Assembly: GCA_963922715.1 (NCBI GenBank)
Contig: CAWUJT010000001.1
Location: 1-64,000 of the forward strand
Length of the DNA stretch: 64,000 nucleotides
Direction of reading: 5' to 3'
From: CAWUJT01 sp963922715
Lineage (GTDB): Bacteria > Pseudomonadota > Alphaproteobacteria > Rhodobacterales > Rhodobacteraceae
Shown here one piece after another: positions 8,876-19,006 of this stretch; position 1 is the first letter of the stretch; each line of letters starts with the position of its first letter. Under the pieces are notes generated by a model. It made no database searches. It was not told where the DNA came from and saw nothing but the letters and a program-made list of their open reading frames with translations. Both the position numbers and the translations under genes were made by a program.

Positions 8876-10138
8876 CTAAGCCAAGGCAGCTCCCCCGGCC
8901 TTTTTCTTTGCATAAATATATAAAGGCGCTGTTTCGCGAAATGCGGCGTCTTCATTGACGACGACTTCTTCCACACCCTCTAAGCTCGGCAGTTCAAACA
9001 TCGTATCAAGAAGGATATCTTCCATAATTGAACGTAATCCGCGCGCACCGGTTTTACGTTCGATCGCGCGTTTCGCAATCGCATTAAATGCGTCTTCTGT
9101 GAATGTAAGGGCAACGTCTTCAAGTTCAAAGAGGCGTTGGTACTGTTTGACCAGGGCGTTTTTGGGGGTTGTGAGAATGGTTACAAGTGCGTCTTGATCA
9201 AGATCTTCCAGGGTTGCAATCACAGGCAGGCGCCCAACAAATTCAGGGATTAGCCCAAATTTCAACAAATCCTCTGGTTCGAGTTCTTTAAAATGCTCAC
9301 CCGTGGTTTTTTCACTTGGGTCTCGTACATCCGCGCCGAAACCCATAGCGGTGCCTTTGCCGCGTTGCTCAATAATCTTGTCGAGACCGGCAAAAGCCCC
9401 TCCGCAGATGAAAAGTATGTTTGTTGTATCAACCTGGAGAAATTCTTGTTGAGGATGTTTACGCCCACCTTGCGGTGGCACAGATGCAACTGTACCTTCC
9501 ATGATTTTCAAAAGGGCTTGTTGTACGCCTTCACCGGAAACATCACGTGTGATTGATGGGTTATCAGATTTCCGTGTAATCTTATCAACTTCATCAATAT
9601 AGACGATGCCGCGTTGTGCGCGTTCAACATTATATTCTGAAGCCTGGAGAAGTTTGAGAATGATATTTTCAACATCTTCGCCAACATATCCTGCCTCGGT
9701 CAAAGTTGTGGCATCGGCCATTGTGAAAGGAACGTCCAAAATTCTCGCAAGCGTTTGCGCCAGTAGCGTTTTGCCGCACCCTGTAGGGCCGATTAGCAAT
9801 ATGTTGGATTTGGCGAGTTCGATATCTGTTTTTGAGGCATGATGCAGACGTTTGTAATGATTGTGAACGGCTACAGAAAGAACCCGTTTTGCAATATTCT
9901 GCCCAATAACATAATCGTCCAAAACATCACAAATCTCAATGGGCGTTGGGACACCGTCATTCGATTTTAATCCAGATGCTTTTGTTTCTTCACGAATGAT
10001 ATCCATGCAAAGTTCGACGCATTCATCGCATATGAATACAGTGGGCCCTGCTATGAGTTTGCGTACTTCATGTTGGCTTTTTCCACAAAAACTACAATAA
10101 AGTGTGTTTTTACTATCCCCAGAATTACCAGTCGCCAT
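8876..10138 (-). CDS. clpX: ATP-dependent Clp protease ATP-binding subunit ClpX
   Basis: ClpX unfolds substrates and threads them into ClpP. The N-terminal zinc-binding domain shows YCSFCGKS and [10 protein letters not shown]. The AAA+ module has Walker A GPTGCGKT, Walker [11 protein letters not shown] and the IGF-type ClpP loop region (VRDPSEKT and surroundings). ATG 10138 is preceded by GAGGTG and starts [12 protein letters not shown] as in relatives; a longer upstream frame adds a non-conserved tail. The length of 420 residues is standard. clpP lies 162 bp upstream in the same direction. Confidence 0.97.
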   Translation of the reverse strand: MATGNSGDSKNTLYCSFCGKSQHEVRKLIAGPTVFICDECVELCMDIIREETKASGLKSNDGVPTPIEICDVLDDYVIGQNIAKRVLSVAVHNHYKRLHHASKTDIELAKSNILLIGPTGCGKTLLAQTLARILDVPFTMADATTLTEAGYVGEDVENIILKLLQASEYNVERAQRGIVYIDEVDKITRKSDNPSITRDVSGEGVQQALLKIMEGTVASVPPQGGRKHPQQEFLQVDTTNILFICGGAFAGLDKIIEQRGKGTAMGFGADVRDPSEKTTGEHFKELEPEDLLKFGLIPEFVGRLPVIATLEDLDQDALVTILTTPKNALVKQYQRLFELEDVALTFTEDAFNAIAKRAIERKTGARGLRSIMEDILLDTMFELPSLEGVEEVVVNEDAAFRETAPLYIYAKKKAGGAALA

Positions 10139-10300
10139 CTTTACACCTCGTCCATGCTGCATCCTCAATGTATCGTCTTATTTGCAGTATTGCTTTCACA
10201 ATAATTACATTTCAAGCTTAATACGCTGACCATGGACCCACAATGCCAAATGTTTTGTCTTTTGCCGATAGTCGCTATGAGTTCATAGTTTATTATGCGT

Positions 10301-10927
10301 CTATTCGTCCGCGCCCGCTGACCGACTTTCAACGATTTCGTCAATATGCCCCCACGCCTGGGCTTCAGTTGGAGACATAAATTTGTCTCTCTCCAAAGCG
10401 TCAAATACCGTCTGATACTCTTGGCCGGTATGCTTAACATAAATGTTGTAGAGTTGTTTTTTCATCTTTTGCGTTTCTTGTGCATGGATCATAATATCGG
10501 TAGCCTGTCCTTGGTAGCCCCCAGAAGGTTGGTGGACCATAATGCGGGCGTTGGGAAGGGAAAATCGCATCCCCTTTTCACCTGCAACAAGCAAAACTGA
10601 CCCCATGGATGCTGCTTGTCCGACAACCAGCGTGCTTACAGCCGGACGAATATATTGCATCGTATCATATATAGATAAGCCAGCGGTCACTACACCTCCT
10701 GGACTGTTGATATACATACTGATTTCTTTGGAGGGGTTTTCAGCTTCAAGGTGGAGAAGCTGAGCAACGATAAGTTGGCTCATTCCGTCATGAACGGGGC
10801 CATTTACGAAAATAATACGTTCTTTGAGAAGACGCGAAAATATGTCGTAAGCGCGTTCTCCCCTACTTGTCTGCTCAACAACCATTGGAACAAGATTATT
10901 GTAGTATGTGTGTATCGGATCTTGCAT
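10301..10927 (-). CDS. clpP: ATP-dependent Clp protease proteolytic subunit ClpP
   Basis: The 208-residue serine peptidase has the catalytic serine in [11 protein letters not shown], histidine in [10 protein letters not shown] and aspartate in [10 protein letters not shown]. It forms the tetradecameric chamber served by ClpX (next gene) and ClpA (44583-46919 in this window). The start is ATG 10927 with AAGGA nine bases upstream. The gene heads a clpP-clpX unit, and its promoter must lie in the long gene-free region to the right. Confidence 0.97.
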   Translation of the reverse strand: MQDPIHTYYNNLVPMVVEQTSRGERAYDIFSRLLKERIIFVNGPVHDGMSQLIVAQLLHLEAENPSKEISMYINSPGGVVTAGLSIYDTMQYIRPAVSTLVVGQAASMGSVLLVAGEKGMRFSLPNARIMVHQPSGGYQGQATDIMIHAQETQKMKKQLYNIYVKHTGQEYQTVFDALERDKFMSPTEAQAWGHIDEIVESRSAGADE

Positions 10928-11800
10928 AGGTGTAAATCCTTCGGTTCGATATGCCTCTGGGCATTAACCTACGTTTCAGTTGAGTGAGCTGCAAGGGGCG
11001 AAGCTATTTCGAGCTAATAGAGCGATATTAAGAAAAGGTCACTATTAGCGGTTTAACAATGAGATTTTGAGTGTAAAACTTATATCATCACAGGTCTAAA
11101 CGTCTAAAAATTAGACAAAAAATATGGCCAAGCATGTGCGGACAGCGTTTCACTTTACAATTATTCTAGAATGGCCGCATCCCGTTTGTAATTTTCTTCG
11201 CTGCATTGACATGCTGATCGTTCGACGTGACACGTAATTTCAGGGTGTCTTAAGAGTGGGTATTGCCAATATTTTTGCCGCGCTTTTTCGCATTATTTTT
11301 GATTTGGCGCTTTGTTGTGCCGAGTTCTATGTTCGTTATGATGCATGGCAGGTAAGTAAAATCAGTCTCTGAATTGTTTGGACGTGCAGTTATTGGTGTT
11401 GCACAGAGAGTAATACTAGTTTGTTGAAAAATGAATATTAGGTGCGTAGTTAATCCTTAAAAGTGCCCGCAATATTGACGATCAAGGTCTTACCAATTTT
11501 TGTTTTGGCTAACAGTTGGTCTGCATACAGGGAAATAATCAATGCCAACTATGCAGAATGATAAGCTATTCAAATTACAAAAAAAGATATAAAATCTGAG
11601 AATTGTATTTCTGAATTTGATTATAACATGGCAGTTTATCTAAAATCGCCTGTGGATAAGGTAAGTTTCACCTACCGTTTTACCGATAAAGTATTCAAAA
11701 TGCTCAGTGAAGGTGAATGTATTAGTCTCATGCCTTGACCTAGCACTGATTCTAGACTTAGAGTTATTTTACATTGTAATCGCTAAAAAAAACGTAATCC
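10928..11800. other. Long gene-free region between clpP and the ArsR-type gene
   Basis: This AT-rich 873-bp region separates two divergent genes. It contains an 8-bp inverted repeat GCTAATAG/CTATTAGC (11013-11020 and 11042-11049) about 90 bp upstream of clpP. It also has a short hairpin GTCTAA-AAA-TTAGAC (11102-11116) and the 11-bp palindrome described separately. Two short open frames (11256-11372, starting GTG, and 11628-11738, starting ATG) could encode 38 and 36 residues, but neither is recognised. Both promoters must lie here; I cannot assign a function to the middle. Confidence 0.5.
11769..11779. promoter_or_regulatory. Palindrome TTACATTGTAA upstream of the ArsR-type gene
   Basis: A perfect dyad with half-sites TTACA/TGTAA is centred about 27 bp before the ATG of the ArsR-SRPBCC gene. 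ArsR-family proteins bind short AT-rich dyads overlapping their own promoters, so this is a candidate autoregulatory operator. The assignment is by position and symmetry only. Confidence 0.4.
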
Positions 11801-12601
11801 ATGACTTATGAAACTGCACTGACTGCATTAGCTGATCCGACACGCAGGTCCATATTAAACAAGCTTCGACGTGGCCCGAGTTCTGTCGCCATGATAGCAA
11901 GACCATTACCCGTGAGCCGTCCAGCAGTTTCTCAACATCTGAAAGTTTTACGTAAGGCTGGTTTGGTTACCGTAAAGCAGCAGGGCACACGAAGCATCTA
12001 TAGTCTTTCACCAGAGGGACTTGATCCAATCAGATCATGGGTTGATAAATTGTGGGACGACGCGATTGATGTGGTCTCTGCTGAAAAGAAAGGATATAAA
12101 AAAAATCAACAGGGTGCCATATCATCAAACTCTATAACAAAAATCCTTCATGTGCGTCTCGGTGCTGCAGAAGCCATTGATTTGATGATCGCAGACATTG
12201 CGCTTTGGTGGCCGGTTTCAAGTCATTCTGTTTCAGCTGCAAACGGATCGTTACCGCTGGCTTTAACCGTAAAACCACGACCTGGGGGGCAGTTTATCGA
12301 AACACTTGCAGATGGTACAAAGACTGTTTGGGGGACGATCACCCACTGGGTGCATCCTCGTCAAATTAAGATTGACTGGCATGTTGGTCAGCCACAAATC
12401 GATGCGACGCAAATAGAGTTGACCTTCACCCCAGAAAAAAATGGCACTCAAATTATACTGACGCATTCAGGATGGGAAAAATTTGGCCAAGCGGGTCTTA
12501 GCATCCGGGCCGAGTATGATAAAAGCTGGGATCATGTATTCTTGGATCGATATTCGGCCGCAGCGGCTGCAGCTTTATCAAATTTCAGCGCCGCAATTTA
12601 A
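11801..12601 (+). CDS. ArsR-family winged-helix regulator fused to an SRPBCC (AHSA1-like) domain
   Basis: Residues 1-90 form an ArsR-type winged helix (ALADPTRRSILNKL, recognition helix in SRPAVSQHLKVLRKAGLV, wing KQQGTRSIYSL). The ELCVC-type metal-binding motif of ArsR/SmtB sensors is absent, so it is probably not a metal sensor. After a linker rich in Lys, Asn and Ser (about 95-120), residues 120-262 form an SRPBCC/AHSA1 fold, with strands such as GGQFIETLADGTKTVWGTI and the terminal helix GWEKFGQ...DKSWDHVF. In many bacteria these two domains are encoded by adjacent genes; here they are one 266-residue chain. The SRPBCC part may bind a hydrophobic ligand. No target gene is evident next to it, and a palindrome precedes it. 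Confidence 0.8.
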   Translation: MTYETALTALADPTRRSILNKLRRGPSSVAMIARPLPVSRPAVSQHLKVLRKAGLVTVKQQGTRSIYSLSPEGLDPIRSWVDKLWDDAIDVVSAEKKGYKKNQQGAISSNSITKILHVRLGAAEAIDLMIADIALWWPVSSHSVSAANGSLPLALTVKPRPGGQFIETLADGTKTVWGTITHWVHPRQIKIDWHVGQPQIDATQIELTFTPEKNGTQIILTHSGWEKFGQAGLSIRAEYDKSWDHVFLDRYSAAAAAALSNFSAAI

Positions 12602-12691
12602 ACCTCAGTCATCCAGAGTTTGTCTCCTCTTGCAGCTTCGTGAGTTCAAGCTATAAAATAAAGCTGTTTGCCTGTGATCAAGGAATAACAG

Positions 12692-15600
12692 ATGCCCAAA
12701 CGCGAAGATATTCATTCCATTATGATTATTGGCGCCGGACCGATCATTATTGGGCAGGCCTGTGAGTTTGATTACTCGGGCGCTCAGGCGTGCAAGGCTC
12801 TGAAAGAAGAAGGGTATCGCGTTATCCTGGTGAACTCAAACCCTGCCACGATCATGACGGACCCAGGTCTAGCAGATGCAACTTACATCGAGCCGATCAC
12901 GCCAGACATCGTTGCCAAAATCATTGCCAAGGAAAAGCCCGATGCACTTTTGCCAACGATGGGGGGGCAAACAGCGCTCAACACGGCGCTGGCTTTGGAT
13001 GATATGGGCATTTTGGCCGATCATGGCGTTGAATTGATCGGGGCGAAACGCTCTGCCATTGAAATGGCGGAGGACCGTAAGCTCTTCCGCGAAGCGATGG
13101 ATCGCCTGGGCATCGAAAACCCCCGTGCGACCATTGTCACGGCACCGAAACTGCCAAGTGGAAAGTTTGATTACAAAGCCGGCACACAAATTGCGCTGGA
13201 GGCACTCGAAGAGATTGGATTGCCTGCGATTATCCGACCTGCGTTCACATTAGGGGGTACGGGTGGGGGTGTTGCCTACAATCGCGCGGACTATGAGCTG
13301 ATTTGCCGCCGCGGGATGGAGGCCTCCCCCGTTGCGCAGATACTTGTGGATGAAAGCCTCTTAGGCTGGAAAGAATTCGAAATGGAGGTTGTACGCGACA
13401 AGGCTGACAACGCTATCATTGTATGTTCCATAGAGAATGTGGACCCGATGGGGGTTCACACCGGGGACTCGATTACCGTCGCGCCCGCTCTGACCCTGAC
13501 AGACAAAGAATATCAACTGATGCGCAGTAGGTCGATTGACGTGCTGCGGGAAATCGGGGTGGAGACAGGCGGCTCGAACGTGCAATGGGCGATCAACCCA
13601 GACAATGGCCGTATGATCGTGATCGAGATGAACCCTCGTGTGTCGCGATCCTCGGCTTTGGCGTCCAAAGCAACAGGTTTTCCCATCGCAAAAATCGCGG
13701 CAAAGCTTGCGGTCGGCTACACATTGGATGAATTGGATAACGATATCACAAAGGTCACACCCGCGAGTTTTGAGCCTACGATCGATTATGTCGTCACCAA
13801 AATTCCCCGGTTTGCGTTTGAAAAATTCCCAGGGGCAGAGCCGCTGCTGACAACGGCCATGAAATCGGTGGGGGAGGTTATGGCGATTGGGCGCACCTTC
13901 CATGAATCCATGCAAAAGGCACTGATCTCCCTGGAAACGGGTCTGACTGGATTTGATGACATCGCGTTTCCCGATGATCCGATTGCCCAGCGCGCGGAAC
14001 TGAGCCGCCAAACGCCTGATCGCTTGCGCTTGATTGCACAAGCCATGCGCGCAGGTATGCGTAATGATGCGCTTTATGAGATCACGTCTTATGATCCGTG
14101 GTTTTTGGATCGTATCCGTGAGATCGTCGAAGCCGAAGACCATATTCGTAAGTCTGGGCTTCCCAAAACATCGGAAGAACTGCGCGGCCTAAAGATGTTG
14201 GGCTTTTCAGACGCACGAATTGCAAAATTGGCGAATATAGCTGAAGCAGATGTCCGGCGCACACGCCATATGCTTGGTGTGGTTGCACAATTCAAAAGGA
14301 TCGACACATGCGCCGCTGAATTTGAAGCCCAAACACCCTATCTCTATTCAACTTATGAGGCCCCCATGATGGGGGTGCCTGAGTGTGAGAGCCGCCCAAC
14401 GAACGCGCGCAAGGTGGTCATTTTGGGAGGCGGCCCCAACCGGATTGGGCAAGGGATCGAATTTGACTATTGCTGCTGTCACGCCTGTTTTGCCCTGTCC
14501 AGTTTGGACTATGAAACCATCATGATCAACTGCAACCCAGAGACAGTCAGCACGGATTACGACACCTCTGATCGTCTTTACTTTGAACCTTTGACGTTCG
14601 AGCATGTGATGGAAGTTTTGCGCGCAGAACAGGAAAACGGCACGCTTCACGGCGTCATCGTGCAATTCGGCGGTCAAACACCCCTGAAACTCGCCAAAGC
14701 TCTTGATGCAGCAGGTATCCCGATTCTTGGGACGTCTTCTGATGCCATAGACCTTGCCGAAGATCGGGAGCGTTTCCAGGCGCTTGTCGCCCACCTTGGG
14801 CTCAAACAGCCAAACAACGCGATTGCCTATTCCGCTGAAGACGCACGCAAGAAAGCCACTAACCTTGGGTTTCCACTGGTGATTCGTCCGTCTTATGTGT
14901 TGGGCGGGCGGGCCATGGAAATCGTCCAAGATTCTACCCAATTGGAGCGTTATATCTCTGAGGCGGTCGTCGTTTCCGGTGATAGCCCCGTCCTTCTCGA
15001 CAGCTATCTTGCAGGCGCGATAGAGGTTGATGTGGATGCGCTGAGCGATGGCAAAGATGTGCATGTGGCGGGCGTTTTACAGCACATTGAAGAAGCTGGG
15101 GTTCATTCTGGCGACAGCGCTTGCTGTTTGCCACCGCATGATTTGCCGAAAGACGTTATTGATGAGGTTAAACACCAGACGGTGGCGCTGGCTGTTGCGC
15201 TCAAGGTGCGCGGTTTGATGAACGTGCAATTCGCCATCAAGGACAAGGATGTCTACCTTATTGAGGTCAATCCGCGCGCCTCGCGCACCGTGCCCTTTGT
15301 GGCCAAAGCCGTCGACAGCGCGATTGCCTCGATCGCTGCACGTTTAATGGCTGGAGAACCTTTGTCGAGCTTTCCTTTGCGTGACCCATATCCCGAAGGG
15401 ACGCAAAGCCATGTGCCTATGGGAAATGCCATGATGCTGGCCCCGCCGGAAACGCCCTGGTTCAGTGTCAAAGAAGCTGTTTTGCCGTTTGCCCGATTTC
15501 CTGGTGTCGATACGATCCTGGGGCCCGAGATGCGCTCGACCGGGGAAGTCATGGGCTGGGATCGCTCTTTCCCGCGGGCTTTTCTCAAAGCGCAAATGGG

Positions 15601-16009
15601 AGCGGGAGCCTATCTTCCAGAACGAGGCACAGTGTTTTTATCGATCAAAGCGGCCGATAAAGGAGCACAGTTGGTGGAAACAGCACGGTTGCTGACAGAG
15701 CTTGGGTTCAAAATCCTTGCCACCTCGGGGACCGCCACGTTCCTCGCCAAGAACGGCATAGCTGCAGAACGTGTCAACAAGGCGTATGAGGGGGGGCGCA
15801 CAATTGTCGACATTATGCAAGATGGATTGGTCGATTTGGTGATGAACTCCACCGAAGGCACTCAAGCCATTGAAGACAGCCGCTCGATGCGCAACATCGC
15901 GCTGATGGATAAGATTCCGTACTATACAACTCTTGCGGCCTCTTACGCTGCAGCCCTAGCCATGAAAGCTCGCCAAGACGGAGACCTGGGCGTTTTGAGC
16001 ATACAATAG
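12692..16009 (+). CDS. carB: Carbamoyl-phosphate synthase large subunit
   Basis: CarB makes carbamoyl phosphate for arginine and pyrimidine synthesis, using ammonia from the CarA glutaminase. The 1105-residue chain shows two homologous ATP-grasp halves: the first begins [20 protein letters not shown], the second near residue 570 ([19 protein letters not shown]). A C-terminal MGS-like allosteric domain contains [19 protein letters not shown] lies 8 bases before the ATG. carA is not in this window. A strong terminator follows 80 bp downstream. Confidence 0.98.
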   Translation: MPKREDIHSIMIIGAGPIIIGQACEFDYSGAQACKALKEEGYRVILVNSNPATIMTDPGLADATYIEPITPDIVAKIIAKEKPDALLPTMGGQTALNTALALDDMGILADHGVELIGAKRSAIEMAEDRKLFREAMDRLGIENPRATIVTAPKLPSGKFDYKAGTQIALEALEEIGLPAIIRPAFTLGGTGGGVAYNRADYELICRRGMEASPVAQILVDESLLGWKEFEMEVVRDKADNAIIVCSIENVDPMGVHTGDSITVAPALTLTDKEYQLMRSRSIDVLREIGVETGGSNVQWAINPDNGRMIVIEMNPRVSRSSALASKATGFPIAKIAAKLAVGYTLDELDNDITKVTPASFEPTIDYVVTKIPRFAFEKFPGAEPLLTTAMKSVGEVMAIGRTFHESMQKALISLETGLTGFDDIAFPDDPIAQRAELSRQTPDRLRLIAQAMRAGMRNDALYEITSYDPWFLDRIREIVEAEDHIRKSGLPKTSEELRGLKMLGFSDARIAKLANIAEADVRRTRHMLGVVAQFKRIDTCAAEFEAQTPYLYSTYEAPMMGVPECESRPTNARKVVILGGGPNRIGQGIEFDYCCCHACFALSSLDYETIMINCNPETVSTDYDTSDRLYFEPLTFEHVMEVLRAEQENGTLHGVIVQFGGQTPLKLAKALDAAGIPILGTSSDAIDLAEDRERFQALVAHLGLKQPNNAIAYSAEDARKKATNLGFPLVIRPSYVLGGRAMEIVQDSTQLERYISEAVVVSGDSPVLLDSYLAGAIEVDVDALSDGKDVHVAGVLQHIEEAGVHSGDSACCLPPHDLPKDVIDEVKHQTVALAVALKVRGLMNVQFAIKDKDVYLIEVNPRASRTVPFVAKAVDSAIASIAARLMAGEPLSSFPLRDPYPEGTQSHVPMGNAMMLAPPETPWFSVKEAVLPFARFPGVDTILGPEMRSTGEVMGWDRSFPRAFLKAQMGAGAYLPERGTVFLSIKAADKGAQLVETARLLTELGFKILATSGTATFLAKNGIAAERVNKAYEGGRTIVDIMQDGLVDLVMNSTEGTQAIEDSRSMRNIALMDKIPYYTTLAASYAAALAMKARQDGDLGVLSIQ

Positions 16010-16089
16010 CTTAAATTTGGACCCACGGTTGCAATTGCAGGGCTCAGTTGTGATCTCAGCCAACGAAACCTCTTGAATCTAACACCATT

Positions 16090-16121
16090 AAGGCGCATCT
16101 AATGCGCGCCCTTGTTTTTTT
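16090..16121 (+). terminator. Rho-independent terminator after carB
   Basis: GCGCAT (16093-16098), a 3-nt loop and ATGCGC (16102-16107) form a stem extended by AAGG with CCTT. It is followed by TTGTTTTTTT. It separates carB from the infA operon, whose promoter must lie inside or just after it, since infA starts at 16159. Confidence 0.75.
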
Positions 16122-16158
16122 GAGCCGGGGCGATTTTGACGTAAAAGAAGGAGACTCC

Positions 16159-16377
16159 ATGGCCAAGGAAGAAATGCTCGAATTCCCCGGTGTCGTGAAA
16201 GAACTCCTGCCAAATGCGACATTTCGGGTCGAGCTGGAAAACGGCCATGAGATTATCGCCCATACGGCAGGAAAAATGCGTAAGAACCGGATCCGCGTGT
16301 TGGCTGGTGATAAAGTACAAGTTGAGATGACCCCTTATGATCTCACCAAAGGCCGGATCAATTACCGCTTCAAATGA
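16159..16377 (+). CDS. infA: Translation initiation factor IF-1
   Basis: The 72-residue S1/OB-fold protein has the standard IF-1 sequence ([20 protein letters not shown] at the start, KGRINYRFK at the end). It binds the ribosomal A site with IF-2 and IF-3 during initiation. ATG 16159 follows AAGAAGGAG; a longer upstream frame is not conserved. It opens a tight operon with maf, the RNase E/G-like gene and yacG. Confidence 0.98.
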   Translation: MAKEEMLEFPGVVKELLPNATFRVELENGHEIIAHTAGKMRKNRIRVLAGDKVQVEMTPYDLTKGRINYRFK

Positions 16378-16945
16378 GCGCACACGGCTGATCTTAGGAT
16401 CCGGCTCCCCGCGCCGGTTGGCCTTGCTTGAACAGCTGGGTGTCGTGCCCGATGCGGTGCGTCCCCCCGATGTGGATGAGACGCCTCTGACAGGTGAAAT
16501 CCCTCGCCACTATTGCGAACGGATCACTGCGGCAAAATGTGCGGCGTCCCAGGTGCGGCAGGGGGAGGCTGTGCTTTGTGCCGATACAACTGTGGCTTTG
16601 GGGCGCCGTATCCTCGGAAAGCCCACAGATGTGACAGAGGCCAAAGTGTTTTTACGCTTGTTGTCTGGGCGGCGGCATCGCGTCATCACGGTAATTGGCG
16701 TGAAAACACTGACCGCGACGCGCTTTCGAACGGTCGAGACAGTGGTGAAAATGAAGCGTCTCAGCCAGAGTGAGATTGCCAGCTATCTGGCCACAGAAGA
16801 TTGGCAGGGCAAAGCCGGCGGCTACGGCATTCAAGGCCCAGCAGGGGCTTTTATCCCTTGGATTTCGGGCTCTTACCCCGCTGTGATGGGATTGCCGCTG
16901 ACCGAGACAGTAGGGCTTTTGCGCGATGCCGGGGTGATCGTATGA
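16337..16945 (+). CDS. maf: Maf-family nucleoside triphosphate pyrophosphatase (dTTP/UTP type)
   Basis: Maf proteins hydrolyse non-canonical or excess NTPs to the monophosphate. The signature [14 protein letters not shown], the catalytic ADTTVALG and [15 protein letters not shown] are visible; the last motif matches the YhdE-like dTTP/UTP subgroup rather than YceF. The frame overlaps infA by 41 bp. The only good start codon before the conserved SGSPRR is ATG 16337, so the overlap seems real. The stop overlaps the next start (ATGA). Confidence 0.9.
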   Translation: MISPKAGSITASNERTRLILGSGSPRRLALLEQLGVVPDAVRPPDVDETPLTGEIPRHYCERITAAKCAASQVRQGEAVLCADTTVALGRRILGKPTDVTEAKVFLRLLSGRRHRVITVIGVKTLTATRFRTVETVVKMKRLSQSEIASYLATEDWQGKAGGYGIQGPAGAFIPWISGSYPAVMGLPLTETVGLLRDAGVIV

Positions 16946-17970
16946 GAGGGTGTGTGGTGGCTTTCGGAACTTGGCGCGACAGGCAGTCCGCGGCGCGCAT
17001 GATAGATGGCCACTTGGATGATTTATTGATTGATGTAGAGGACGCGCATCCCCGCCCTGGTGCGATTTACCGTGCCATCTGCGATCGCCCTGTCAAAGGG
17101 CAGGGTGGCATGTTCGTGCGGTTGTCGGACACACAAAAGGGGTTTTTGCGTCAAGCCAAGGGTTTGGCTGCCGGTCAATCCCTCTTTGTCCAAGTCACCG
17201 GGTATGCTGAAGCCACTAAGGCGATACCTGTCACAACGAAATTGGTGGTGAAAAGCCGATATGTGTTGACCACGCCAGGGGCGCCTGGGCTCAATATCGC
17301 CCGCTCCATCAAGAATACAGCAGCCCATGACCAGCTTTTAGAACTGGCCGATGCAACAATACCTGAGCGTGCTGATATAGGCATTATCATACGCACAGCG
17401 GCTTTGGAGGCGGACCCGCAAGCTGTGGTTGAGGATTTAGAGACCACTTGGGCCGTCACGCAGGCGGTTATGTCCGATGATGGGTCTGCGCCCGAGCTTC
17501 TACTCGATGGGCCCGTTGCGCGCGAACGGGCTTGGATTGACTGGACCACACCGCTTCCCGATGAAATCACAGAGGCAGGCTTTGAGACTTTGGGTATCGC
17601 GGATGCTATTGCGGCAGAGAAAAACACCTGGATTGATCTTAGGCCCGGTCGTGCGTTCATTGAAACAACCCGCGCCTTTGTAGCGGTTGATGTGGACACA
17701 GGCGCGGACGCCTCTGTGGCTGCGGGCCTCAAAGCAAACCTGATGCTGGCCAAAGTCCTGCCCCGGACCCTTCGTGTGCGCGGTCTTGGCGGGCAGATTG
17801 TGATTGATCCCGCACCGATGCCGAAAAAGGATCGTCAGAGCTTTGAAACGGCGCTGAAGGCGGCGTTCCGCCGTGATTTGGTTGCCACGACAGCGGTTGG
17901 CTGGACACCGCTTGGCCACTATGAGCTCACCCGAAAACGGGAGCGCCGTCCGTTGGGAGACTATTTATGA
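16942..17970 (+). CDS. Compact ribonuclease E/G-like protein
   Basis: The 342-residue product aligns with the catalytic core of RNase E/G but is much shorter than the rne product in this window. It lacks the CPxCxG zinc-link and C-terminal scaffold. It keeps [10 protein letters not shown] (residues 246-254, where RNase E has IDxNSG) and [11 protein letters not shown] (283-293, where RNase E has IVIDFIDM), so Asp250 and Asp289 remain but the second acidic segment is altered. The ATG overlaps the maf stop. This infA-maf-rng-yacG arrangement is usual in the order. Activity as a 5'-monophosphate-assisted endonuclease is uncertain. Confidence 0.75.
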   Translation: MRGCVVAFGTWRDRQSAARMIDGHLDDLLIDVEDAHPRPGAIYRAICDRPVKGQGGMFVRLSDTQKGFLRQAKGLAAGQSLFVQVTGYAEATKAIPVTTKLVVKSRYVLTTPGAPGLNIARSIKNTAAHDQLLELADATIPERADIGIIIRTAALEADPQAVVEDLETTWAVTQAVMSDDGSAPELLLDGPVARERAWIDWTTPLPDEITEAGFETLGIADAIAAEKNTWIDLRPGRAFIETTRAFVAVDVDTGADASVAAGLKANLMLAKVLPRTLRVRGLGGQIVIDPAPMPKKDRQSFETALKAAFRRDLVATTAVGWTPLGHYELTRKRERRPLGDYL

Positions 17971-18128
17971 CATGTCCGCTGTGTAATAGGCCTTCGACAA
18001 AAGACTATCGCCCGTTTTGTTCCAAACGCTGTGCGAATATAAATGGCAGAAGAGAGTTGGTCAGCGGCTTTGACTCTTTGGCAGTTTATGCTAGTAGTTT
18101 GGTACGGGGGCTTGCAAGAGCCCCGTGA
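17967..18128 (+). CDS. yacG: YacG-type zinc-finger protein
   Basis: This 53-residue ORF overlaps the RNase-like stop by four bases (ATGA). It has the four-cysteine YacG pattern: CPLC at residues 3-6, then FCSKRC at 17-22. E. coli YacG inhibits DNA gyrase by binding GyrB. After the second cysteine pair the family normally reads IDLGxW; here it reads INGRRELVSGFD, so the Trp is missing and the C-terminal half is atypical, possibly through drift or a frameshift. The last codons overlap a GC-rich hairpin (CGGGGGCT...AGCCCCG) that may help end the operon transcript. Confidence 0.7.
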   Translation: MTCPLCNRPSTKDYRPFCSKRCANINGRRELVSGFDSLAVYASSLVRGLARAP

Positions 18129-18184
18129 GGCGCCAGCTCAATCTTGTATCCTTCTATTCCAATCCTTGCAAGGGAGGATGCTTC

Positions 18185-19003
18185 ATGGCGTCTTATAACG
18201 AAATCACAGTATCAACTTTATTGCGATTGGTGGGGACACCCATGTGTCCTAACCTGATCGATGTGCGCATCGACGAAGACTTTGATGCAGACCCGCATCT
18301 TATTCCCGGTGCTTTTCGACATCCATTTACCGATGTGGCTGCTCTGGCTTCTAATTTTCGAGAACAAAGTGTCATTGTCTATTGCCAGAAGGGCTTGAAG
18401 ATAAGCCAAGGTGCGGCGGCAATTCTAAGAGCACAGGGTGTTCAGGCCGAAATTCTGCAAGGCGGTCAATTCGCATGGCGTGATGCTGGGCTGCCAATGG
18501 TTTTGGCTGAAAAGCTTCCTCCGCTCGATGAAAATGGACGCACTGTCTGGGTTACACGGCACCGCCCAAAAATTGACCGCATCGCCTGCCCATGGTTGAT
18601 CCGGCGCTTTATTGACCCGCGTGCCAGATTCCTTTTCGTCTCTCCGGGACAGGTCATGCATGTTGCTGAACGGTTCGACGCAACCCCATTTGATATAGAA
18701 GACGTGTATTGGAGCCATCGTGGAGATACATGTACATTTGATACAATGATCGAAGAATTTGGTATCGGGCACGAGGCACTTAAGCGATTGGCGGTGATTG
18801 TGCGCGGTGCTGACACCAACAAGCATGATTTGGCCCCGGAAGCGGCGGGGCTCTTGGCGGCATCTCTTGGATTGTCGCGTATGTTCCGGGACGACCTCGA
18901 ACAACTCGACGCCGGGATGTTGTTGTATGACAGCTTCTATAGATGGGCGCGTGATGCGACGGAGGAAGGTCATGATTGGCCCGCAACATCGGGTCGGGTT
19001 TAA
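18185..19003 (+). CDS. chrB: Rhodanese-ChrB fusion, chromate resistance protein
   Basis: The 272-residue protein combines an N-terminal rhodanese-like domain (about 1-110, active-site loop VIVYCQKGLKIS with the cysteine) and a C-terminal ChrB domain (about 120-260, with VTRHRPKIDRIACPWLIRRF and GDTCTFDTMIEEF). ChrB-type proteins accompany ChrA efflux pumps and act as chromate-responsive factors; the exact role of this fused version is not settled. ATG 18185 follows GGGAGG at 8 bases, and chrA begins three bases after its stop, so the two are one operon. Confidence 0.85.
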   Translation: MASYNEITVSTLLRLVGTPMCPNLIDVRIDEDFDADPHLIPGAFRHPFTDVAALASNFREQSVIVYCQKGLKISQGAAAILRAQGVQAEILQGGQFAWRDAGLPMVLAEKLPPLDENGRTVWVTRHRPKIDRIACPWLIRRFIDPRARFLFVSPGQVMHVAERFDATPFDIEDVYWSHRGDTCTFDTMIEEFGIGHEALKRLAVIVRGADTNKHDLAPEAAGLLAASLGLSRMFRDDLEQLDAGMLLYDSFYRWARDATEEGHDWPATSGRV

Positions 19004-19006
19004 AGC

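Noticed and set aside
13361..15064. Long minus-strand open frames opposite carB (260 and 238 codons)
   Set aside because: They lie antisense to a fully conserved CarB, have no family resemblance and arise from the codon bias of the coding strand.
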